DNA of 44,066 nucleotides. Origin: Streptomyces ficellus (GTDB lineage Bacteria; Actinomycetota; Actinomycetes; Streptomycetales; Streptomycetaceae). Positions 38,422 to 44,066 of this stretch are shown one piece after another. Position 1 is the first letter of the stretch. Every line of letters begins with the position of its first letter. The notes below the pieces were generated by a model. The model was not told the origin of the DNA, ran no database searches, and was given only the letters and a program-made list of their open reading frames with translations. The position numbers and the translations under genes are program-made. The stretch covers positions 1 through 44,066 of the forward strand of contig NZ_JAUEPL010000054.1 of the NCBI RefSeq assembly GCF_030406405.1, given 5' to 3'.

Positions 38422-39270
38422 TCACTGCGGGCGGGTGGCGGTCACCAGCCAGGCGTTGCCGCGCAGTCGCAGCGCGCCGTCGCCCCTGTCGTACGCCCGC
38501 AGGGTGGCGACGAGCCGCCGGCGGGCCCGGTCGCGTGCTTCCGGCCCGACCTGGCCCATCAGGTGGCGGCCGGGGCCTGAGTCCAGCAGGAAGGCGGCCG
38601 CATCCTCGGCGTCGCGGCCCCACGTGCCCGGCGCCTCCACGTACTCCGTACCGATGTCCTGGAATCCGGCGGCCCGCAGCACCCCCCGGACGGTGTCCGG
38701 GTCGGCCAGGGAGAACATCCCGGGGCCTCCGGTCGCACCGAAGCCGCCCATGGGCAGAATGTCCCGCAATGCCGCGATCGCGGCCAGCCACTGGTTGCCC
38801 TCGGCCTGCGCCGCGCAGACGAAGGCCAGGCGGCCGCCGGGGCGCAAGGCCCGGCCGATGTGGGCGAACGCGGCGGTCGGGTCGGCGAAGAACATCACCC
38901 CGAAGCGGCTCACGGCGACGTCGAACGCGCCCGGCTCGAAGGCGTGGACCTGGGCGTCCCCCTGCTCGTAGGAGACATTGCCGACCCGCTCGCGCCGGGC
39001 GCTCTCGCGTGCGCGCTCCAGCATCGGCGCCGACAGGTCCACGCCCAGGGCGTGCCCGTTCACGGCACGGCGGGCGGCCAGTCGCGTGGTGCGCCCGGCC
39101 CCGCAGCCGATGTCCAGGACGCGGTCGTACGGGCCGATGGCGGCCGCGCCGAGCAGCTGCTCGTTGAACCCCTCGTTGACGGCGTCCCAGCGGTCCTGGT
39201 GCCGCGCCCAGTGCGTGCCCTCGTAGCCGTTCCAGGCCTGCGCCTGCCCGGTGTTGACGACCTGTCGCAT
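38422..39270 (-). CDS. Class I SAM-dependent methyltransferase
   Basis: A 282-aa methyltransferase of the UbiE/Methyltransf_11 type. Motif I is VLDIGCGAGRTTRLAA (about 50-65), the acidic residue of motif II is GVDLSAPML, motif post-II reads GDAQVHAF, and motif III is ALRPGGRLAFVCAA. It begins with a domain often placed in front of such folds (WNGYEGTHWARHQDRWDAVNEGF). The ATG at 39270 follows AAGGAGG at 10 nt; longer in-frame starts reach into the operator and are unlikely. It is divergent from a TetR regulator and probably repressed by it. The substrate is unknown. Confidence 0.87.
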   Translation of the reverse strand: MRQVVNTGQAQAWNGYEGTHWARHQDRWDAVNEGFNEQLLGAAAIGPYDRVLDIGCGAGRTTRLAARRAVNGHALGVDLSAPMLERARESARRERVGNVSYEQGDAQVHAFEPGAFDVAVSRFGVMFFADPTAAFAHIGRALRPGGRLAFVCAAQAEGNQWLAAIAALRDILPMGGFGATGGPGMFSLADPDTVRGVLRAAGFQDIGTEYVEAPGTWGRDAEDAAAFLLDSGPGRHLMGQVGPEARDRARRRLVATLRAYDRGDGALRLRGNAWLVTATRPQ

Positions 39271-39334
39271 GAAAATGCCCCCTCCTTGGCCGGTGGTGAG
39301 ACGCCCCCGGGTGGAGAATGGGCGCTCGCCCAAA

Positions 39335-39358
39335 CAGTATGGGCGTGTGCCCATACTG
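39335..39358. promoter_or_regulatory. Perfect palindrome, probable TetR operator
   Basis: CAGTATGGGC and GCCCATACTG are exact reverse complements around GTGT. The 24-bp site lies in the 142-bp gap between the methyltransferase and TetR starts. A smaller inverted repeat (TGGGCG/CGCCCA, 39319-39332) sits just beside it and may be a second half-site pair. One TetR dimer, or a pair, would repress both genes. Confidence 0.85.
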
Positions 39359-39412
39359 GCAATCCCCCTCTTGTACGGTGGTACGCCGCACGCCCGTACC
39401 AGGAGAGGCCCT

Positions 39413-40027
39413 ATGTCACCGCGTGGAGTAGCCATTCCCGACCTCCGCGAGCGGCTCTTCGACGCCGCGCAGCGGGTCCTGGCGCGCGAGGGCCCGGCGG
39501 CCCTGACCAGCCGGGCGATCACCACCGAGGCGGGCTGCGCCAAGGGCCTGCTGCACGCTCATTTCGACGGCCTGGACGCGTTCGTCGCCGAGCTGGTCCT
39601 CGACCGGTTCGCCCGTACCGCGCGGCAGGCGGAGGAGCTCGGTTCGCGGGCGGGGCACGCCACCGTGGCCGAGAACCTGGTCACGGTCGCACTCACCCTC
39701 GTCAACTCGCTGCACCCGACGGTCGTCGGCCTGGCCATGACCCGCGCGGAGTCCTCGGCGCGCGTCCGGCAGGCCCTGGCGGCCGGAGCGCCGGGGTTCG
39801 CCTCGATCGAGGCCGCGATCACGGCGTACCTGACCGAGGAGCAGCGGCTGGGGCGCCTGGCGAGCGGCACCGACACCGCGACGGTGGCGCTGGCCCTCGT
39901 CGGAACCGTCCACCATCTGCTGATGACCAACTGGACCGGCACGCCGGTGCCTCGGGAGCGGGTGGAGCGACTGGTCGCCCTCCTCGTCGGGCCGGCGGCT
40001 GCGGGCAGACCTGAGCCGCGCCGTTGA
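39413..40027 (+). CDS. TetR-family repressor
   Basis: A 204-aa TetR regulator. The N-terminal helix-turn-helix (about residues 10-57) reads LRERLFDAAQRVLAREGPAALTSRAITTEAGCAKGLLHAHFDGLDAFVAEL, where the recognition helix is GCAKGLLHAHF. The C-terminal ~140 residues form the helical ligand and dimer domain. The ATG at 39413 follows GGAGAGG. It is divergent from a methyltransferase gene with a 24-bp palindrome between the starts, so it probably represses itself and the methyltransferase until a small ligand binds. A hairpin follows at 40067. Confidence 0.92.
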   Translation: MSPRGVAIPDLRERLFDAAQRVLAREGPAALTSRAITTEAGCAKGLLHAHFDGLDAFVAELVLDRFARTARQAEELGSRAGHATVAENLVTVALTLVNSLHPTVVGLAMTRAESSARVRQALAAGAPGFASIEAAITAYLTEEQRLGRLASGTDTATVALALVGTVHHLLMTNWTGTPVPRERVERLVALLVGPAAAGRPEPRR

Positions 40028-40066
40028 ATGCCGCATTTTCCTACCAATCGGACTCAAGGCGGCGCG

Positions 40067-40101
40067 CCGGGGAAAATATGCTTTCGGCTTGTTTTCCCCG
40101 G
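40067..40101 (+). terminator. Terminator hairpin after tetR
   Basis: CCGGGGAAAA and TTTTCCCCGG form a perfect 10-bp stem with a 15-nt loop, 40 nt after the TetR stop. The T-run in the right arm makes it a fair intrinsic terminator. Confidence 0.78.
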
Positions 40102-40446
40102 ACGGCCGACTCCTCTTGTGAAGCGCTCGTGAATCACTCTCCATCTTCGGCCGTAATGCCTCTTGGCTGCGCTGATTGATCTTCACCACTCCCCGGAAAT
40201 GCTCAACGCGGCGTGACCGAAAGGGCCTCTTGACCCTGGGTCGAGCCGCGAACGACACTCCCCATAGGCACTCATGTACCAAGAGCCACAAGCACACACG
40301 CATGCCGATGGCCCTGCGAGACCGATATCGCACGGGGTGTGTGACGGGGGGAAACACCGAAGGGTGCGCATGCGTATTCCGTACGTGTGCGCGCCCGCTC
40401 CGCCTCCCCTCCTCATCTCTTGGTGCGCGAAGGGAATGGAGGGGGA
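40102..40446 (+). promoter_or_regulatory. Leader region of the contractile injection locus
   Basis: A 345-nt stretch with no convincing gene. Base composition is lower in GC up to about 40350. It probably carries the promoter of the sheath gene. A GTGTGTGACGGGGGG block (about 40337-40351) and imperfect inverted GTGCGCAT/GTGTGCGC sequences (about 40365-40395) are the only structure I note. The sheath ribosome site GGAGGGGG lies right before the ATG. Confidence 0.4.
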
Positions 40447-42297
40447 ATGCCGACGCACATGGGCTATCCCGGCGTATACATCGAAGAACTCCCCAGCAGC
40501 GTCCGTACCATCGCCTCGGTCACCACCTCGGTGGCCGCGTTCGTGGGGCACACCCGGCGCGGTCCGCTCAACCGGCCGGTGCGGGTCACCAGCTTCGCCG
40601 ACTTCGAGCGCCGCTTCGGCGGGCTCACCTCCCGCAGCGCCGTCAGTTACGCCGTGCACCAGTTCTTCGGCAACGGCGGCAGGGTCGCGGTGATCGTGCG
40701 CGTGGCCAAGGCCGGCACCGGCGACGAAGCCTGCGTCACGCTCAACTCCACCGAGGGGCACAGCGATTGCCCGGTGCTTCAGGTGCACGCCAAGGAGCCC
40801 GGCGTCTGGGGCTCGGGGCTGCGGGTCGCCGTCGACCACGACACCCCCACCCCGGACAAGACGTTCAACCTCCACGTCCTCGACGCGCGCGGCGGGGCCC
40901 GCGAGTCCTTCACCGGGCTGTCGATGAACGCCGGTCACGGCCGCTTCGTCGAGACGGTCGTGAACGCCGGGTCCGCCCTGATCCGCGTCAAAGCGCTGGA
41001 GGAGGACCGGCCCGACCCCTCCGGCACGGTGTCCAAGCCCTTCGCCGCGCGACTCCCCGACCTCGGCGTCGAGTTGAAGGTCAAGATCGGCGACGTGGAG
41101 CGGGAGTTCACGCTCTACGAGCCCGACCACGACGGCGAGCCGCCGGCCGACGTCACCGAACTCGCCCTGCTGCTGGAGCGCAAGCTGCGCGCGCTGCCCG
41201 ACGCACCGGGCAGGCACTCCTTCGCCGGCGCCGAGGTCACCGCCTTCGGGCGGCGGCTCCAGGTCGTCGCCGGATCCCTGGACCCCGACGACGTGGTGCG
41301 CTTCATCGGCGAATGCGCCAATGACCTGGGCCTGGAGGCCTCGGTCAACCCGCCCGTCTTCCCGCTGGCCGGGGGCAAGGACGGCGACCCGCCCGGGCCG
41401 CGCGACCTCATCGGCAGCGAGGCCCGCAAGACCGGCGTACAGGCGCTGCGTGACATCGACGACGTCAACCTGCTCTGCCTGCCGGAGCTGGCGGCGTACG
41501 ACTCCACCGAGGACATGGTCACCGTGCTGTCCGCGGCCGAACAGCTCTGCCGGGAGCGGCGGATCTTCCTCCTGGTGGACGCCCCCTCGACATGGGGCGG
41601 CGTGGACGCCGCACGGGCCGGGATCGGCGCCTTCGACCCCGTACGCAGCGATCACGCCGCCCTGTACTTCCCGCAGTTGCGGCTCACCGACCCGCTGACG
41701 GGCCGGCTCCGGGCCTTCCCGCCCTGCGGCGCCATCGCCGGCGTCATCGCCCGTACGGACGGCGAGCGCGGCGTGTGGAAGGCGCCGGCCGGGACCGAGG
41801 CGCGGCTGGCCGGGGTGCGCTCGCTGACGGTCACGCTCACCGACCGGGAGAACGGGCTGCTGGGCCCGCTGGGCGTCAACTGCCTGCGCACCTTCCCCGT
41901 GGTCGGCCCGCTCGTGTGGGGCGCGCGCACGCTGAAGGGCGCGGACGCGCAGAACAGCGAGTGGAAGTACGTATCGGTGCGCCGGCTCGCGCTCCACGTC
42001 GAGGAGAGCCTGCACCGCGGGCTGCAGTGGGTGGTCTTCGAGCCCAACGACGAACAGCTGTGGCAGCAGATCCGGCTGAACGCCTCGGCGTACCTCAACG
42101 ACCTGTTCCGCCAGGGCGCTTTCAAGGGCGGCACGCCGCGCGAGGCGTACTTCGTCAAGTGCGACAAGGACACGACCACCGACGCCGATATCGAACGCGG
42201 AGTGGTGAACGTCGTGATCGGCTTCGCTCCGGTGCGGCCGGCGGAGTTCGTCATCGTCAGGATCCAGCAGGTGGCCGGGCAGTTCGACCTGTCCTGA
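40447..42297 (+). CDS. Contractile injection system sheath protein
   Basis: A 616-aa sheath subunit of the phage tail/eCIS family that contracts to push the inner tube. The N-terminus MGYPGVYIEELPSSVRTIASVTTSVAAFVGHTRRGP is typical of phage-tail-like sheath proteins in Streptomyces and Photorhabdus virulence cassettes. The C-terminal domain has GVNCLRTFPVVGPLVWGARTL, then RRLALHVEESLHRGLQWVVFEPNDEQLWQQIR, the conserved hand-over segment for neighbour binding. An internal domain of ~250 residues is inserted in between. ATG at 40447 is preceded by GGAGGGGG; a second ATG five codons later is possible. It is the first gene of the locus, followed by the tube gene 35 nt downstream. Confidence 0.94.
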   Translation: MPTHMGYPGVYIEELPSSVRTIASVTTSVAAFVGHTRRGPLNRPVRVTSFADFERRFGGLTSRSAVSYAVHQFFGNGGRVAVIVRVAKAGTGDEACVTLNSTEGHSDCPVLQVHAKEPGVWGSGLRVAVDHDTPTPDKTFNLHVLDARGGARESFTGLSMNAGHGRFVETVVNAGSALIRVKALEEDRPDPSGTVSKPFAARLPDLGVELKVKIGDVEREFTLYEPDHDGEPPADVTELALLLERKLRALPDAPGRHSFAGAEVTAFGRRLQVVAGSLDPDDVVRFIGECANDLGLEASVNPPVFPLAGGKDGDPPGPRDLIGSEARKTGVQALRDIDDVNLLCLPELAAYDSTEDMVTVLSAAEQLCRERRIFLLVDAPSTWGGVDAARAGIGAFDPVRSDHAALYFPQLRLTDPLTGRLRAFPPCGAIAGVIARTDGERGVWKAPAGTEARLAGVRSLTVTLTDRENGLLGPLGVNCLRTFPVVGPLVWGARTLKGADAQNSEWKYVSVRRLALHVEESLHRGLQWVVFEPNDEQLWQQIRLNASAYLNDLFRQGAFKGGTPREAYFVKCDKDTTTDADIERGVVNVVIGFAPVRPAEFVIVRIQQVAGQFDLS

Positions 42298-42332
42298 CAC
42301 CCGTCCGAGGAAAAGGAACACGAAGGAAACCG

Positions 42333-42857
42333 ATGGCTGAGTTCCGGGTAAACGCCCATCGCTTCGACCCCTACAAGAATTTCAAGTTCCTGGTCCTGTG
42401 GGACGGTCGAACGGTCGCGGGCATCAGCAAGATCAGTCCTCTCAAGCGGACCACCGAGGTGGTCAAACACCGCCACGGCGGTGACCCCAGCTCGCCGCGC
42501 AAATCGCCGGGCCGTTCCGAATTCGAGGGCGTCACGCTCGAACGGGGCGTCACCCACGATCCGGAGTTCGACCGCTGGGCCAACAAGGTGTGGCAGGTCG
42601 GCGCCGGTCTCGGTGCGGAGGTCTCGCTGCGGGACTTCCGCAAGGACATCATCATCCAGGTCCTCAACGAGGCCGGGCAGGTGGCCGTCTCGCACAAGCT
42701 GTACCGGGCCTGGGTAAGCGAGTACCAGGTGCTCGGCGAGCTGGACGCCAACGCCAACGCGGTCGCCATCCAGAGCGTCAAGCTCGAATGCGAGGGCTGG
42801 GAGCGCGACTACGAGGTCGAGGAGCCGGTCGAGCCCTCGTTCACCCATCCGGCCTGA
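42333..42857 (+). CDS. Contractile injection system inner tube protein
   Basis: A 174-aa tube subunit of the phage-tail/Hcp-like family (DUF2345-free gp19 type). The start NAHRFDPYKNFKFLVLWDGRTVAGISKISPLKRTTEVVKHRHGG is highly typical of eCIS tube proteins, and SVKLECEGWERD near the C-terminus closes the beta-barrel. It stacks into hexamers inside the sheath and carries payload. It follows the sheath gene with AAGGAAAC as ribosome site and precedes the zinc-ribbon gene by 29 nt. Length fits the family. Confidence 0.94.
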   Translation: MAEFRVNAHRFDPYKNFKFLVLWDGRTVAGISKISPLKRTTEVVKHRHGGDPSSPRKSPGRSEFEGVTLERGVTHDPEFDRWANKVWQVGAGLGAEVSLRDFRKDIIIQVLNEAGQVAVSHKLYRAWVSEYQVLGELDANANAVAIQSVKLECEGWERDYEVEEPVEPSFTHPA

Positions 42858-42886
42858 ACGGCGCCCGTACACCGGAGGGTTGAGCG

Positions 42887-43636
42887 ATGACGCCGACGGG
42901 ACCGGGTGAGCTGCTCGCCACCTGGGAGGCCGGGCTGACGCGGCACGACGGGGAGCGGTCACTGCTGCTGCACCGGGCCGCCCGCCCGGGGGCCGGCACC
43001 GACGAACTGCTGGCGATGCCGGTCGGTGAGCGGGAGGCGGACCTGTTCGCGCTGCGCCGGGCGCTGTTCGGCGAGCGCATGCAGGTGCGCGTCGAGTGTG
43101 CCTCGTGCGGTGAGCCGATGGAGTTCGAGCTCGACGCGACGGCGCTGGGCGCCCGGCCCCGGACGCCACCGGACAGGCCGCTGCGGGTGGAGGAGGGCGA
43201 GTGGGCCGTCGAGTTCCGGCTGCCCACCGTCGCCGACCTCGCGGCGGCCGGCGCCGTGCCGGATCCGGCCGAGGGGCGCCGGCGGCTGCTGGCGCGCTGC
43301 ACGGTGTCGGCGGTACGGGGCGGGGTGGCCGTTCCTCCCGAACAGCTGCCCGGCCTGCTGCCCGAGCGGGTGGAGCGGCGGCTCGCCGAGGTGGCCGAGG
43401 AAGCCGACCCGGCAGCCGCCGTGACGCTGGACGTGGTGTGCCCCGAGTGCGGTGCCACCACCCCGGCCGAGCTGGACATCACCTCCTACCTCTGGACGGA
43501 ACTGGACAACTGGGCGCGGGACATGCTGCTCGACGTCCATCTGCTCGCCTCCGCCTACGGGTGGAGCGAGCCGGAGATCCTGGCGCTCAGCCCGCTGCGG
43601 CGCCGCTACTACCTGGAGCTGTGCGCGGATGCCTGA
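42887..43636 (+). CDS. eCIS-associated zinc-ribbon baseplate-type protein
   Basis: A 249-aa protein of the contractile injection locus. Two CxxC pairs (CASCGEPMEFELD about residue 67, and VVCPECGATTPAELD about 186) should bind one zinc. The C-terminal part has a DITSYLWTELDNWARDMLLDVHLLASAYGWSEPEILALSPLRRRYYLELC helix pair that matches T4 gp26/gp51-like baseplate or assembly proteins found after the tube gene in Streptomyces clusters. The ATG at 42887 follows GGAGGG. It overlaps the next gene by 8 nt. Exact role, baseplate part or chaperone, is unknown. Confidence 0.75.
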   Translation: MTPTGPGELLATWEAGLTRHDGERSLLLHRAARPGAGTDELLAMPVGEREADLFALRRALFGERMQVRVECASCGEPMEFELDATALGARPRTPPDRPLRVEEGEWAVEFRLPTVADLAAAGAVPDPAEGRRRLLARCTVSAVRGGVAVPPEQLPGLLPERVERRLAEVAEEADPAAAVTLDVVCPECGATTPAELDITSYLWTELDNWARDMLLDVHLLASAYGWSEPEILALSPLRRRYYLELCADA

Positions 43637-43952
43637 CTACTTCGACCGGCTGCTCACCCGGTGCTCGCCGGCCGCGGCGGCCTCCGGGTCCTCCGCGTCC
43701 TCGGCGGCCTCCGCGGCCGGTGGCGCCGGTGGCCTGGCACGGGTACGGCCGCGGCTGCCGGGCCCGTTCGAGCGGGTCGAGGCGCTGCGGACGGTGCCGC
43801 CCGAGCCGGACGAGCCCGCCTCTCTGGTGCCGTCCGCGCCGGGGCCCGCTGCCGGTCCCGTGGAGCGGGTGCGCCACGAGCGGGAGGTGGTGCGGGACAG
43901 GACCACCGTCGTACGGGCGGAGGCGACACGGTCCGGGGACAGACGCTGCTGA
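43629..43952 (+). CDS. eCIS small Pro/Ala-rich protein, 3' end replaced
   Basis: The frame starts MPDYFDRLLTRCSP, overlapping the preceding stop, and continues as an Ala/Ser then Pro/Val-rich protein (VRPRLPGPFERVEAL, PVERVRHEREVVRDRTTVVRAEA). Streptomyces eCIS loci encode a similar protein, typically longer, with PGPFERVEAL and HEREV-x-x-DR-x-TVVR. Here it ends after ~100 residues in a TGA reached soon after the sequence switches to an unrelated gene near 43925-43940. The last ~8 residues are therefore probably not native, and this copy is truncated either by a rearrangement or by misassembly. Confidence 0.65.
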   Translation: MPDYFDRLLTRCSPAAAASGSSASSAASAAGGAGGLARVRPRLPGPFERVEALRTVPPEPDEPASLVPSAPGPAAGPVERVRHEREVVRDRTTVVRAEATRSGDRRC

Positions 43953-44066
43953 TCGCGCTCCTGGCCGGCTTCGCGCTCCAGGCGATGGGCAAGGCCGGCG
44001 AGCCGGTGCTGCGCGGCATCGGGCACATCCAGCGGCTGGTCTTCCGCATCCTCGCGATGATCATGT
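43940..44066 (+). CDS. DctA-type dicarboxylate:cation symporter, internal fragment
   Basis: The last 127 nt read without stop as QTLLIALLAGFALQAMGKAG, then EPVLRGIGHIQRLVFRILAMIM. This aligns with the segment of DctA/GltP transporters reading LLI-x-VLFGFAL-x-x-LGE-x-GKPVL...FRIVAMIM, in the middle of the protein. No start codon is available: upstream in the same frame the sequence belongs to the eCIS small protein in another frame. So the gene lacks its 5' half here and continues off the right edge. Confidence 0.75.

Noticed and set aside
40274..40693. ORF ahead of and overlapping the sheath gene.
   Set aside because: Overlaps the sheath start in another frame, with Pro/Ser/Arg composition typical of shadow frames and no ribosome site.
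1..44066. TTA (bldA-dependent) leucine codons, CRISPR arrays, tRNAs, insertion sequences.
   Set aside because: I noticed no in-frame TTA in the genes I read through, no spaced direct-repeat array, no cloverleaf and no transposase motif; this is reading by eye, so a scan could still find small ones.

Overview
The window is high-GC actinobacterial DNA, most likely Streptomyces or a close relative. The evidence is strong G/C bias at third codon positions, GTG starts, a WhiB protein, a class E sortase, an ArsR regulator of the Streptomyces type, a c-di-AMP riboswitch close to the Streptomyces consensus, and the start of a Streptomyces-type contractile injection locus. I saw no rRNA, tRNA, insertion sequence or CRISPR array.

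Layout. The left edge (1-677) joins an antisense fragment of a GH4 glycosidase to a 5'-truncated beta-carbonic anhydrase. An alkB-like gene follows. Next is a leftward envelope operon (SDR, EamA-type transporter, NodB deacetylase; 1369-3886), divergent from a MurG/MGDG-synthase-like glycosyltransferase. Positions 5330-12125 hold a class I lanthipeptide cluster with a split dehydratase: MFS transporter, SpaB_C-type protein, LanB, a 52-aa precursor with four Ser/Thr-Cys pairs, then LanC. A divergent ArsR regulator sits beside a perfect palindrome. Positions 13215-17894 hold a compact leftward six-gene operon: a 62-aa peptide, a protein of unknown function, two paralogous alpha-helical proteins, a beta-lactamase-fold serine hydrolase and a double VOC protein. 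It looks like an undescribed peptide-linked or small-molecule system.

From 18193 to about 33000 the genes are mostly membrane, envelope or regulatory: a disordered, repeat-containing membrane protein; an MHS transporter with AnmK; a Wbl protein; a lipobox-bearing class E sortase; an HpnR-like cobalamin radical SAM enzyme followed by a tiny coupled ORF and an MMPL transporter; an S1 protease; and a large RsbU-like phosphatase/kinase sensor. Then come a Tm-1-like protein, an XRE-like regulator, an NCS2 purine permease, a LysM/SLT cell-wall hydrolase under a c-di-AMP riboswitch, and a methyltransferase/TetR pair around a perfect 10-bp-arm palindrome.

The right end starts an extracellular contractile injection system (sheath, tube, zinc-ribbon protein, small Pro-rich protein). 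It breaks abruptly near 43930 into an internal fragment of a DctA-type dicarboxylate symporter. The foreign tail at each window end is about 127-131 nt. That symmetry suggests assembly artefacts rather than biology, so the edge genes should be treated with caution.
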